From Solirubrobacterales bacterium (GTDB lineage: Bacteria; Actinomycetota; Thermoleophilia; Solirubrobacterales; Solirubrobacteraceae): 23,178 nucleotides of DNA. The stretch covers positions 1 to 23,178 of the forward strand of contig QHBV01000013.1 in NCBI GenBank assembly GCA_003244035.1. The letters run 5' to 3'. Below the pieces are notes generated by a model. That model had not been told where the DNA came from. It was given only the letters and a program-made list of their open reading frames with translations, and ran no database searches. Made by a program: the position numbers and the translations under genes. Every line of letters starts with the position of its first letter. The stretch's first letter is position 1. Below, piece by piece: positions 7,797-15,109 of this stretch.

Positions 7797-8899
7797 TGCG
7801 CGTTCAGATCGTCGACCCGTCCGCGTATACACCTCCCTACGACCATGCGCTGTGTGCGGCGCTGGCGCGCGCCGGCGCCGAGGTGGAGCTGGTCACGAGC
7901 CGGTTCGCCTACGGGAGCGCGCCCGAGCCCGGCCGCTACGCAGTCAACGAGCTGTTCTACCCGCACGCCCGCGGGGCCGCGGGTTCGCGGCGACGGCTCG
8001 CGCTGAAGCTGGCCGAGCACGTGCCCGGGATGCTGGGCCTTCGGCGGCTGGCGCGAACGGTCGATCTGGTGCACTTTCAGTGGCTGGCGCTCCCGTGGTC
8101 CGATCGGTGGCTGCTGCCGGCGGCGCCGGTGGTCCTGACCGCCCACGACCTGCTTCCGCGCGAGGCCCGGCCGGGTCAGGCGGCCGCCCAGCGGCGGCTG
8201 TACGGCGCGGTCGACGCCGTCGTGGTGCACTCCGCCTACGGGCGGCGCCGGCTCGTGGGCGAGCTAGGGGTCGATCCCGGCAAGGTGCACGTGATTCCCC
8301 ACGGCGCGTTCTCGCAGCTCACGCTTGAGCCGAGCGAGGCGCTGCCCGATCCGCTCGTGGACATACAGGCGCCGGTGGTGTTGTTCTTCGGGCTGCTGCG
8401 CCCCTACAAGGGGATTGAGGCGCTGCTGCAGGCATGGCGCGGGATCGGTGACGCCGAGCTGTGGATCGTCGGGCGGCCGCGGATGCCGCTGGGGCCGCTG
8501 CGAGCCGCTGCCCCAACCGGCGTGCACTTCGTTCCCCGGTTCGTCTCCGACGCCGAGCTCGCCGCCTGCTTCCGCCGCGCCGACGTGGTCGTGCTGCCGT
8601 ACTCGAGCACCGAGCGCTTCGACCAGTCGGGCGTGCTGGCCACCGCGCTCGCATTCGGCAAGGCGATCGTGCTCACCGATGTCGGCGGCTTTGGCGAGCT
8701 CGCGGCGCTCGGCGCCGCGTGGCTGGTGGCCCCCGGCGATCCGCTCGCGCTGCGCGACGCGCTCACGGAGCTGATCGCTGATCGCGCGGCGCGGCAGCGC
8801 CTGGCCGCCGCGGCCCTCGCCGCCGCCGCGGGGCCGTACTCGTGGGAGCGGGCGGCGGGGCTGACGCTGGCGCTGTACGAGCGGCTCATCGGACGGTGA
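7796..8899 (+). CDS. Glycosyltransferase family 4 (GT-B fold)
   Basis: ATG 7796 overlaps the preceding stop by one base (TGATG), which fixes the start. The 367-aa product has the GT-B layout: an N-terminal acceptor domain opening MRVQIVDPSAYTPPYDHALC, with LVHFQWLALPW and VVLTAHDLLP, and a C-terminal nucleotide-sugar domain with VHVIPHGAF, VVLFFGLLRPYKGIEALL and a donor-binding segment containing LPYSSTERFDQSGVLATALA and LTDVGGFGEL. This is the Glycos_transf_1/GT4 signature of retaining transferases, which includes mannosyl-, glucosyl- and sulfoquinovosyl-transferases. In this cluster it most likely extends the lipid-linked glycan. The donor sugar cannot be read from sequence. A link to the UDP-sulfoquinovose made by the sqdB product at 16993 is possible but unsupported beyond their presence in one window. 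Confidence 0.9.
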   Translation: MRVQIVDPSAYTPPYDHALCAALARAGAEVELVTSRFAYGSAPEPGRYAVNELFYPHARGAAGSRRRLALKLAEHVPGMLGLRRLARTVDLVHFQWLALPWSDRWLLPAAPVVLTAHDLLPREARPGQAAAQRRLYGAVDAVVVHSAYGRRRLVGELGVDPGKVHVIPHGAFSQLTLEPSEALPDPLVDIQAPVVLFFGLLRPYKGIEALLQAWRGIGDAELWIVGRPRMPLGPLRAAAPTGVHFVPRFVSDAELAACFRRADVVVLPYSSTERFDQSGVLATALAFGKAIVLTDVGGFGELAALGAAWLVAPGDPLALRDALTELIADRAARQRLAAAALAAAAGPYSWERAAGLTLALYERLIGR

Positions 8900-9015
8900 A
8901 CCCACTGTCGATCGCAGCGCCGCCGCTGACCGCGACCGCCAGCCTCTCGGAGCTGACACGTCTCGCCCGGCAGCGACTGACGCCGTCAAGGATGCGTACT
9001 GCACAATCCGCCGCG

Positions 9016-10155
9016 ATGACCGCGCGCACGATCGCGTTCTGGGGCTCCGCCGGCCTGCTCCTCTACACCCACGCCGGCTACCCGCTGCTGCTGGCGGCCC
9101 TAACGCGGATGCGCAACCAAGGGCCGGCCCGGCCCCAGCCGGAGCCGGCCCCCCTAGAGCTCCCCACCGTGAGCGTGATCGTCGCCGCCTATGCCGAGCA
9201 GGAGGTGATCGCCGATCGGGTCGCGAACCTGCGCGCGCTCGCGTATCCCCGCGATCGGCTCGAGCTGATCATCGCCTGCGACGGCTCCCCGGACGCCACT
9301 GCCCAGCGCGCCCGCGAGGCAGGTGCCGACCTCGTGCTGGAGCTCGCCCGCGGGGGCAAGATCCGGGCGCAGGACGCTGGCGTCGAGCGGGCGCGCGGGG
9401 AGATCGTCGCGTTCTCAGACGCCAACGTCAGCTGGGAGCCGGACGCGCTGCGCCGCCTGGTCGCCCCCTTCGCCGATCCGCGCGTCGGCTATGTCTGCGG
9501 CGACGTCCGCTTCCGGGGCACACAGGGGACCAATCAGGAGGGTCTCTACTGGCGCTACGAGATGGCGGTGCGCCGGCTCGAATCCGGCGTGCGCTCGGTG
9601 ACCGGCGGCAACGGCGCGATCTATGCCACGCGGCACGCGGCCTACCTGGTGGTCGACCCGATCATGGGCCACGACCTCTCGTTCCCGTTCAAGCTGGTCA
9701 AGCGCGGCTGGCTGGCCGTGTACGCCCCCGAGGCGCGCGCGAGCGAGAAGATGGTGCCGAGCATCGAGGGCGAGTTCGCCCGCAAGCGCCGGATGATGAG
9801 CCACGGCTGGCCGATCGTCCTCCGTGGCGGGCTGCTCTCCCCGCGCGGTTACGGACCGCTGTACACGATGATGATCTTCTCCCACCGCGTCCTGCGCTAC
9901 CTCTCGCCGTCCCTGCACGTGGTAGCGCTCGCCACCAGCGTCGCGCTGCTCGGACACGGCTGGGTGTACGGCGCCGCAGTCGTGGTCCAGGCGGCGCTGG
10001 TGCTGGGCGCGCTACTCGCGCCGTTTGTGCCCGCGCGCCCGCTGCTGGTGGCGCGCTACTACGTGCTGACGACGGCGTCACTGGCGGCCGGGCTGTGGGA
10101 CTGGCTACGCCACGGCACCCAGGCCGGCTGGGAGCCGGCGGAGGGGACGCGGTGA
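9016..10155 (+). CDS. Membrane-associated glycosyltransferase family 2 (processive-type)
   Basis: The 379-aa product begins with a membrane helix (IAFWGSAGLLLYTHAGYPLLL, split as residues 7-27), then a GT-A domain: TVSVIVAAYAEQEVIADRVA at 51-70, LIIACDGSPDAT, a GGKIRAQDAGVERARGEI stretch, IVAFSDANVSWEPDAL with S-D-A-N (134-137) in place of DxD, GHDLSFPFKLVKRGW with Asp220, and RKRRMMSHGW near 256-264. C-terminal hydrophobic helices follow. This arrangement is typical of membrane GT2 proteins in exopolysaccharide loci. I chose ATG 9016 because relatives start directly at the first helix. GTG 8896, which would overlap the preceding stop in the same GTGA style as other junctions here, would add 40 residues with no recognisable feature; ATG 8992 is a third option. 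If 9016 is right, the 116-bp gap before it is the largest in this operon and could hold an internal promoter (CACAAT at 9002-9007). Confidence 0.88.
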   Translation: MTARTIAFWGSAGLLLYTHAGYPLLLAALTRMRNQGPARPQPEPAPLELPTVSVIVAAYAEQEVIADRVANLRALAYPRDRLELIIACDGSPDATAQRAREAGADLVLELARGGKIRAQDAGVERARGEIVAFSDANVSWEPDALRRLVAPFADPRVGYVCGDVRFRGTQGTNQEGLYWRYEMAVRRLESGVRSVTGGNGAIYATRHAAYLVVDPIMGHDLSFPFKLVKRGWLAVYAPEARASEKMVPSIEGEFARKRRMMSHGWPIVLRGGLLSPRGYGPLYTMMIFSHRVLRYLSPSLHVVALATSVALLGHGWVYGAAVVVQAALVLGALLAPFVPARPLLVARYYVLTTASLAAGLWDWLRHGTQAGWEPAEGTR

Positions 10156-10748
10156 TCGCGCGCGTTCTGGACATCGTGATCGCGGGCGCCGGATCGATCC
10201 TCTCGGCACCGGTGATCGCGCTGCTGGTATTGGCGATCCGGCTCGAATCCCCCGGTCATCCGATCTACAGCCAGACCCGGGCCGGGAAGGACGGCGAGCC
10301 GTTCTCGATCTACAAGCTGCGAACGATGGTCCGGGGCGCCGAGTTCACCGGCGCCGGGCTCGCGATCCAGGAGGGCGATGATCGGATCACGCGCGTCGGT
10401 GCGTTCCTGCGCCGGTACTCGCTCGACGAGCTTCCCAACCTTTGGAATGTGCTCCGTGGGGAGATGGCGATCGTCGGGCCGCGACCGACGATCCCCGTCC
10501 AGGTGCAGCAGTACACCGAGCGCCAGCGCGGTCGGCTCGCGGTCAAGCCCGGAATCACCGGGTGGGCGCAGGTCAACGGGCGCGCGGCGCTGCCGTGGTC
10601 GCAGCGGATCGAGCTGGATCTGTGGTACGTCGAGCACCGCTCACTCGCGCTCGACCTACAGATCCTCGCCCGGACGGTGCGGATGGTGCTCGCCGGCGAC
10701 GGGATCTACAAGGGAGAGGCGGGCGGATGGCACCCTCCGGTCCCGTAG
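10152..10748 (+). CDS. Initiating sugar transferase (polyprenyl-phosphate phosphoglycosyl transferase)
   Basis: GTG 10152 overlaps the previous stop (GTGA). The 198-aa product is a minimal single-domain bacterial sugar transferase (PF02397, PglC/WcaJ catalytic-domain type). It has an N-terminal re-entrant hydrophobic segment (about 5-30), the YSQTRAGKDG and FSIYKLRTM blocks (to residue 59), RRYSLDELPNLWNVLRGEM and AIVGPRP (88-112), KPGITGWAQVNGR (132-144) and DLWYVEH near 156-162. These enzymes transfer a phospho-sugar from a UDP-sugar to undecaprenyl phosphate, the committed priming step for surface polysaccharide or glycoprotein glycans. At about 200 aa it matches the small PglC-like class and lacks the four N-terminal helices of WbaP/WcaJ. 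The sugar is not determined. Its 3' end overlaps the ATP-grasp gene by 22 bp. Confidence 0.95.
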   Translation: MIARVLDIVIAGAGSILSAPVIALLVLAIRLESPGHPIYSQTRAGKDGEPFSIYKLRTMVRGAEFTGAGLAIQEGDDRITRVGAFLRRYSLDELPNLWNVLRGEMAIVGPRPTIPVQVQQYTERQRGRLAVKPGITGWAQVNGRAALPWSQRIELDLWYVEHRSLALDLQILARTVRMVLAGDGIYKGEAGGWHPPVP

Positions 10749-11731
10749 CGGTGCTGCTCACCGGCGTGGGCAAGCGCTACGACATCGTCGCGGCGTTCGC
10801 CCAGCACGCGACGGTCGTGGCGGCCGATCCCAATCCGCTCGCCCCCGCTCAGTACGCCGCCCACCACCGATACGCGGTCCCCCGGATCGACGATCCCGCG
10901 TACGTGCCGGCGCTGGCGGAGCTGTGCGAGCGCTATGGCGTGGGTGCTGTGGTCCCACTCACCGATCTCGACATCGAGGTGCTCGCCGTCGCCCGTGCCG
11001 CGGGGAAGCTGCCGGCGCTCGTCCCCGACCCCGAGATCGCCCGCGCGACCTTCGACAAGTACGAGGCGCACCTGCTCTTGACGGGTCTCGGCCTGCCCTC
11101 TCCGGCCACGGTCCTGCCGGGTGAGCAGGTTGAGGGATATCCCGTGATGGTCAAGCCGCGCCGGGGCTCGGGCGCGCGCTCGATCCACCGCGCCGACGAT
11201 GCCCGCGCCGCAGAGTTCTTTGTCGACTACGTGCACGAGCCGACGATGATCCAGCGGATGATGGACGGCCCCGAGCTCTCGATCGACTGCCTCTCGGATC
11301 TGGAGGGCCGCTGCCTGAACGCGATCCCCCGGACGATGATCGAGTCGCGCGGAGGGGAGTCGATCAAGGGCACCGTGGTGAACGACGCCGAGCTGGTCGC
11401 GCTGGGCCGACGCGTGGTGCAGGCACTCGGAGTGCGCGGCGCCTGCACCGTGCAGGTCTTCCGCGACCGCGAGGTCGGACTTCGGATCACCGATGTCAAC
11501 GCCCGCTTCGGGGGAGCGTTTCCCGCCCCGATGTACGCCGCCCTGCCGGGCCGCACCTACCCGGAGCTGATCGTGCGGATGGCACGCGGCGAGCGGGTCG
11601 AGCCCCACGTCGGAGACTTCCGCGCGGGCATCAGCTTCAGCCGCTACTTCTGGCAGCTCGAGCTCGACGAGCAGATGCGCCCCACGGGGCGCGACATCAT
11701 CCAGCCGCCGGGGCCACCGCCGCCGAGGTGA
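10727..11731 (+). CDS. ATP-grasp domain protein (CarB-like ligase)
   Basis: ATG 10727 lies inside the end of the sugar transferase gene, preceded by a purine-rich AGGGAGAGG (10711-10719) that can serve as ribosome binding site. The 334-aa product starts with a Rossmann-like pre-ATP-grasp domain (VAVLLTGVGKRYDI, then VVPLTDLDIEVLA) and continues into an ATP-grasp fold: EGYPVMVKPRRGSGARSI with nucleotide-binding Lys143, EPTMIQRMMDGPELSIDCL, and ITDVNARFGGAFP (256-265), where the Asp/Asn supply metal ligands. ATP-grasp ligases join a carboxylate to an amine or thiol through an acyl-phosphate. Stand-alone CarB-like members are common in surface-polysaccharide clusters, where amide substituents on sugars are one proposed role. 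It is the last gene of the operon and its 3' end overlaps the convergent hydrolase gene by 35 bp. The substrate is unknown. Confidence 0.88.
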   Translation: MAPSGPVAVLLTGVGKRYDIVAAFAQHATVVAADPNPLAPAQYAAHHRYAVPRIDDPAYVPALAELCERYGVGAVVPLTDLDIEVLAVARAAGKLPALVPDPEIARATFDKYEAHLLLTGLGLPSPATVLPGEQVEGYPVMVKPRRGSGARSIHRADDARAAEFFVDYVHEPTMIQRMMDGPELSIDCLSDLEGRCLNAIPRTMIESRGGESIKGTVVNDAELVALGRRVVQALGVRGACTVQVFRDREVGLRITDVNARFGGAFPAPMYAALPGRTYPELIVRMARGERVEPHVGDFRAGISFSRYFWQLELDEQMRPTGRDIIQPPGPPPPR

Positions 11732-12548
11732 GGCTCGGGGAAACCGTCGCCCCGCTCCAGCACTCGTCCACGAACTCCGCGATCATCGCCGTCAGGCGAG
11801 CCGGTCGCAGGCGCAGCTCGATCACCGAATTGGCGTCGATCTGCCGGGCGTTTGGGAGCTCGTCGGTGAGCATGCCGGCGTCCGAGAAGGGGTGCACGGG
11901 GTCGCGCCGATGGCCGATCACCAGCGCCGGCGCCTCGATCGTCCTGCGCTCGGCCCGGGGCGGCGCAGTACGGTCGAAGAGGACGCCCTGAAGAACCGCG
12001 CCGCTCGGAGCGGGCTCCTGGGCGAGGCACTCGAGCACGATCTGCAGCAGGAACGGGGCCCGCTCGCGCGGGACCGCGCGGGCAAGACGGGCTAGGAGCT
12101 TCGACAGCGGCTCGCCGAACGTCAGCCCGAACAGCAGCGGCGTGAACACGGCGGCGGCCGCCGGGATCGCGTGGTCGAGCACCGGCATCTCGATGATCAT
12201 GCCGCGCAGCCGCTGCGGTGCGAGCATCCCGATCTCGAGGGTGACATTGGCGCCGAGCGAGGTTCCGCCCACGATCGCCTGGTCGAGCTCGAGGTGATCG
12301 AACAGCGCCACCGTCTGCTTGGCGAACGCCGGCATCGAATAGCGCCACATGTCGCGGGGGCGGTCGGAGGCGCCGTGGCCGAGCGGATCGAAGGTGATTA
12401 CCCGGTTTCCGCGCGACGCGAGCTCGCGCGCCAGCGGGACCTGCATCGTCTGAGAGAGGAGCAGCCCGGGCATCAGGATCGTCGTGTTCCCTCCTTCGCC
12501 GAAGACCGTGTACGCGAGTCGCTGGCCCTCGTAGTCGAAGTACGCCAT
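11697..12548 (-). CDS. Alpha/beta hydrolase fold protein
   Basis: The 283-aa product begins MAYFDYEGQRLAYTVFGEG and follows the alpha/beta hydrolase plan: ILMPGLLLSQTMQ (oxyanion region), VITFDPLGHGASDRP, and the nucleophile elbow VGGTSLGAN with Ser97. It then has IGHRRDPVHPFSDA, with Asp216 as likely catalytic acid. At the position near the C-terminus where the catalytic His is expected (RQIDANSVIELRLRPARL) I see Asn240 and no His, so catalysis may be altered; His219 is the nearest alternative. I chose ATG at 12548 over the upstream GTG at 12632 because it starts directly at the first strand and has a TATCCT hexamer ending 6 nt before it, consistent with a leaderless transcript. It is convergent with the ATP-grasp gene (35-bp 3' overlap) and divergent from the SDR gene. 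The substrate is unknown. Confidence 0.83.
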   Translation of the reverse strand: MAYFDYEGQRLAYTVFGEGGNTTILMPGLLLSQTMQVPLARELASRGNRVITFDPLGHGASDRPRDMWRYSMPAFAKQTVALFDHLELDQAIVGGTSLGANVTLEIGMLAPQRLRGMIIEMPVLDHAIPAAAAVFTPLLFGLTFGEPLSKLLARLARAVPRERAPFLLQIVLECLAQEPAPSGAVLQGVLFDRTAPPRAERRTIEAPALVIGHRRDPVHPFSDAGMLTDELPNARQIDANSVIELRLRPARLTAMIAEFVDECWSGATVSPSLTSAAVAPAAG

Positions 12549-12554
12549 CGGCGC

Positions 12555-12560
12555 AGGATA
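12555..12560 (-). promoter_or_regulatory. Candidate -10 element (leaderless) for the alpha/beta hydrolase gene
   Basis: On the minus strand TATCCT is followed by exactly 6 nt and then the ATG at 12548. It fits the TAnnnT consensus, no ribosome binding site is present, and transcription would start at or next to the start codon. No convincing -35 element is visible. Confidence 0.5.
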
Positions 12561-12652
12561 ACCGCGTAGGCCGCTCGCTGCCACCGTGTGGGGCGATCCC
12601 CGGTACCGTCTGCCGCCGCCCCGCACACGCACCCAGGCGGCGGGTCCTACCT

Positions 12653-12663
12653 GAGGAGGAAGG
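12653..12663 (+). promoter_or_regulatory. Strong ribosome binding site of the SDR gene
   Basis: GAGGAGGAAGG ends 5 nt before ATG 12669, an almost perfect anti-16S match. It stands out because most genes in this window lack such a sequence, and it implies a conventional 5' leader. A TACCGT at 12604-12609 is a possible -10 hexamer, about 60 nt upstream of the start. Confidence 0.85.
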
Positions 12664-12668
12664 TCTAA

Positions 12669-13571
12669 ATGGCGAAAGCTTCACGGTCGCTCGCCGGCCA
12701 GGTAGTCGCGGTCACCGGCGGCGCACGCGGGATTGGTCGCGCGACCGCTGCGGCGCTGATCGGCCAGGGCGCTCACGTCGCGATCGGCGACATCGACGCG
12801 CCGTTGGCGCAGCGGGTGGCGGGGGAGCTCGGCGCGGGATCGATCGGGCTGCCGCTCGACGTCACCGACCGCGCCAGCTTCGATGCGTTCCTGGTACAGG
12901 TCGAGGCCCGGCTGGGAGCGCTCGACGTGCTCGTCAACAACGCGGGGATCATGCCGATCGGCCCGTTCGCCGACGAGACCGACGCGACCGCCACCCGGAT
13001 GATCGAGATCAACCTCCACGGTGTGATCTTCGGGTGCAAGCTCGCGCTCGAGCGGTTCCTGCCACGCGGCCGGGGACACCTCGTGAACGTCGCTTCGATC
13101 GCGGGCAAGGCCGGCGTCGCGGGCGGCGCGACCTACTGCGCGACCAAGCACGCGGTCGTCGGCCTGAGCGAGGCGCTGCGTCAGGAGCTGCACAGCACCG
13201 GCGTCGAGGTGAGCGTGGTGATGCCGATCGGCGTGAACACCGAGTTGTACTCAGGAGTGGCGCAGCCACGCGGGTTCAAGACGCCCGAGCCCGAGGACGT
13301 CGCCCGCGCGATCGTCGAGGCGCTGCAAAGAGGGCGCTTCGACGTTTACGTGCCCAAGTCGATGAACGCGCTGATCCGTTCGCAGTCGCTGCTTCCGCGC
13401 CGGGTGGCGGAGGCCGTGGCGAGGATGCTGAAGAGCCATGAGACGCTGACCCGGCCCGACCCCGTCGCGCGAGCGGCCTACGAGGCGCGGTTGGCTGAGA
13501 CGATCAAGGTGGCGGGCGCCGCTGGTCCTCCTGCCACCCCGGCGCAGGAGCGTGCGAAGCAGAGCGTCTAG
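12669..13571 (+). CDS. SDR family NAD(P)-dependent oxidoreductase
   Basis: The 300-aa product is a classical short-chain dehydrogenase/reductase (PF00106): cofactor motif TGGARGIG at 16-23, an acidic residue after strand 2 (IGDID, Asp41) that favours NAD over NADP, LDVTD at 63-67, NNAG at 90-93, Asn115, Ser143 in NVASIAGKAG, and the YCATK catalytic pair Tyr156/Lys160. After about residue 200 it has a long C-terminal extension (PEPEDVARAIVEALQRGRFD, then VPKSMNALIRSQSLLPRRVA) of the kind seen in SDRs acting on lipids or other hydrophobic ketones/alcohols in actinobacteria; the substrate is not predictable. It is preceded by a very strong ribosome binding site, diverges from the alpha/beta hydrolase and is followed 6 nt later by a hairpin. 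Stand-alone expression seems likely. Confidence 0.93.
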   Translation: MAKASRSLAGQVVAVTGGARGIGRATAAALIGQGAHVAIGDIDAPLAQRVAGELGAGSIGLPLDVTDRASFDAFLVQVEARLGALDVLVNNAGIMPIGPFADETDATATRMIEINLHGVIFGCKLALERFLPRGRGHLVNVASIAGKAGVAGGATYCATKHAVVGLSEALRQELHSTGVEVSVVMPIGVNTELYSGVAQPRGFKTPEPEDVARAIVEALQRGRFDVYVPKSMNALIRSQSLLPRRVAEAVARMLKSHETLTRPDPVARAAYEARLAETIKVAGAAGPPATPAQERAKQSV

Positions 13572-13576
13572 CGGCG

Positions 13577-13619
13577 GGGGGATTGGTGGATCAGGGTCCA
13601 TGGTGGACCCAAATCCCCC
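13577..13619 (+). terminator. Inverted repeat downstream of the SDR gene, probable terminator
   Basis: An outer stem GGGGGATT (13577-13584) pairs with AATCCCCC (13612-13619). Inside it GGGTCCA (13594-13600) pairs with TGGACCC (13604-13610) around a 3-nt loop. The left internal loop is 9 nt and the right 1 nt. It begins 6 nt after the SDR stop. No T-tract follows, so it would be a non-canonical actinobacterial-type terminator; a leader structure of the downstream tenA-like gene is the alternative. Confidence 0.5.
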
Positions 13620-13664
13620 AACGCCGACTGCGCGCCGGCGTCTGCGCCTGCAGTGCGCGCCCCG

Positions 13665-14375
13665 ATGAGCGGATCGCAGGATGGACGACGCTTCGGCGAC
13701 GAGCTGCGCGAGGCCGCAAGCCCGGTCTGGACGGCCCAGTTCGAGCACCCCTTCATCCAGGGGATCGGCGACGGAACGCTCGACCCCGAGCGCTTCCGCC
13801 ACTACATCCGCCAGGACTACGCGTTCCTGATCGAGTATGCCCGGCTGCTGGCGCTCGCGTGCGCGCGAGCGCCAGCACTGGAGACGATGACCCGCTTCGC
13901 CGGCCTCGTCCACGAGATCCTGACCACAGAGATGGGGCTGCACCGCGAGTACGCGCAGGAATGGGGGATCTCGGCCGACGAGCTCGAGGCCGAGCGGCCG
14001 GCGCCGGCGACGCGGGCATACACCGATTTCCTCCTGCGAACGGCGGCGCTCGGAGATTTCGGCGAGCTCGTCGCGGCGCTCCTGCCGTGCATGTGGGGCT
14101 ACAGCGAACTGGGGCGGCGCCTGGCCGACCAAGGCTGCCCCGACCATGAGCTCTACCGCCGCTGGATCGAGATGTACGCCGGCGAGGACTTCGCCGAGCT
14201 GGCGAGCTGGTGCCGCGAGCTCTGTGACGAGGCCGCGAACGGGCTCGCGCCGGCGGGGCGCGAGCGGATGCGCACGGCGTTTCTCGCCAGCAGCGCCCAC
14301 GAGCTGGCGTTCTGGGAGATGGCCTGGCGACTGGAGACGCCGGAAGCAGGCGCGGCCGGCGATCCGCTTCCTTGA
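13665..14375 (+). CDS. tenA: TenA family protein (aminopyrimidine aminohydrolase / thiaminase II-like)
   Basis: The 236-aa product has the all-helical TenA/THI-4 fold (PF03070) over its whole length. Visible blocks: AQFEHPFIQGIGDGTL, RHYIRQDYAFLIEYARLLAL, EMGLHREYAQEWGI, and AALLPCMWGYSELG with Cys142 at the position of the catalytic Cys of Bacillus TenA. A C-terminal AHELAFWEMAW carries the Glu expected to complete the site. TenA enzymes hydrolyse aminopyrimidines from degraded thiamine for salvage; some relatives (TenA_E, PqqC-like) do other chemistry. ATG 13665 was preferred over GTG 13653 because it gives the standard N-terminus; neither has a clear ribosome binding site. No thiamine gene lies next to it and I see no TPP riboswitch. 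The frame ends at a small hairpin with a T-run, 21 bp from the convergent DUF1707 gene. Confidence 0.88.
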   Translation: MSGSQDGRRFGDELREAASPVWTAQFEHPFIQGIGDGTLDPERFRHYIRQDYAFLIEYARLLALACARAPALETMTRFAGLVHEILTTEMGLHREYAQEWGISADELEAERPAPATRAYTDFLLRTAALGDFGELVAALLPCMWGYSELGRRLADQGCPDHELYRRWIEMYAGEDFAELASWCRELCDEAANGLAPAGRERMRTAFLASSAHELAFWEMAWRLETPEAGAAGDPLP

Positions 14376-14379
14376 GCCC

Positions 14380-14397
14380 GCCGGCAGGGCCGGTTTT
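14380..14397 (+). terminator. Intrinsic terminator of the tenA-like gene
   Basis: CCGGC (14381-14385) and GCCGG (14389-14393) form a 5-bp GC stem around an AGG loop, followed directly by TTTT (14394-14397). It starts 5 nt after the TenA stop codon and touches the stop of the convergent DUF1707 gene. The stem is short, but the T-run is rare in this window. Confidence 0.5.
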
Positions 14398-15086
14398 CAG
14401 CGGGCGGCGCGCCGAGCGGCGCGCGCCCTGCGGCGTTCGATTCGCCCCTGTCCCGTCCCTCCGCTTCTCGACAGTCGGCGACCGGATCGGCGCATCACGT
14501 CTCCGAGCAGCTGACGGCCGTGGTCCCCGAGCTGGTCGGACAGCGACGGCTCGCTGCGGACCTCGACCGAGCCGAGCGCCCCGCTGGTACGGATATGGAC
14601 TACGGGAGCGCCCGGCACCAGGGATGCGGGCATGTCGAGTCGCTGGCTTGAGAGCAGGCCGCCGCCGGACAGGACCACCTCGACGCCCTCGGGTACGAGC
14701 ACTTCGGCCGAGCTGAGCACCGAGATGAGCTCGAGCTCGATCTCCGGGCCTGGCAGCACAGCACTCCGCAGGTCGAGCCTGACGCTGCCGAGCACTGCGG
14801 TGAAGCGCGCGCGCCGGGGCACGTTCCAGCGCCCGATGCGTTCGATGCTCGAAAGCGCCGCGAAGTGTCGCTCAGGCTCGTCGTCGGTTGCGGTCGGGCT
14901 CGCCAGGGCACTCGGAAGGTCGGCGAGCACCGCCTGAAGCTCGGCGCGGGTGCGCGCCTGGTGGGCTCGCCCGGTGCGCTCGGCAAGCTCTTCGAGCGTG
15001 AGGCGGCCTTGCACCGACGCATCGCGCAACTGCGCCACGGCACGATCGCGCTCGTCGTCGCTGGCGCGGAGATCGAGATCGGGCAC
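14397..15086 (-). CDS. DUF1707 and LiaF-type C-terminal domain protein
   Basis: The 229-aa product begins with a DUF1707 domain (PF08044) at about residues 5-58 (LRASDDERDRAVAQLRDA, then GRLTLEELAERTGRAHQA), a small helical domain common in actinobacterial membrane or envelope-stress proteins. Residues about 70-185 form repeating beta-strand segments (FTAVLGSVRLDL, ISVLSSAEVLVPEGVEV) like the cell-wall-active-antibiotics response domain of LiaF (DUF2154). No membrane helix is evident, so it is probably cytoplasmic. The last 25 residues are strongly Arg-rich. In Firmicutes LiaF modulates a two-component envelope-stress system; a stress-related role next to a lytic-transglycosylase-like gene is plausible but inferred. 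The GTG start at 15086 has no ribosome binding site but has TAGACT ending 6 nt upstream. The frame ends 21 bp from the convergent tenA-like gene. Confidence 0.83.
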   Translation of the reverse strand: MPDLDLRASDDERDRAVAQLRDASVQGRLTLEELAERTGRAHQARTRAELQAVLADLPSALASPTATDDEPERHFAALSSIERIGRWNVPRRARFTAVLGSVRLDLRSAVLPGPEIELELISVLSSAEVLVPEGVEVVLSGGGLLSSQRLDMPASLVPGAPVVHIRTSGALGSVEVRSEPSLSDQLGDHGRQLLGDVMRRSGRRLSRSGGTGQGRIERRRARAARRAAR

Positions 15087-15092
15087 CCGGGA

Positions 15093-15098
15093 AGTCTA
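15093..15098 (-). promoter_or_regulatory. Candidate -10 element (leaderless) for the DUF1707 gene
   Basis: On the minus strand TAGACT is followed by 6 nt and then GTG 15086. It fits TAnnnT, with no ribosome binding site. The -35 position falls inside the palindrome at 15110-15128. Confidence 0.55.
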
Positions 15099-15109
15099 GC
15101 TCCGGCTGG

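Noticed and set aside
7796..8899. Assigning the GT4 as SqdX (sulfoquinovosyl-diacylglycerol synthase)
   Set aside because: SqdX is a GT4, but no feature specific to it is visible, and the gene is in a different operon about 8 kb from sqdB.
8896..9015. GTG 8896 as start of the membrane GT2
   Set aside because: It would match the GTGA overlap style, but a TGA stop preceded by G gives this by chance often; the added 40 residues match nothing typical of the family. Kept as an alternative only.
13572..13664. TPP riboswitch upstream of the tenA-like gene
   Set aside because: The conserved CUGAGA and ACCUGAUC-type elements of a thi-box are absent; the inverted repeat there is better explained as the SDR terminator.
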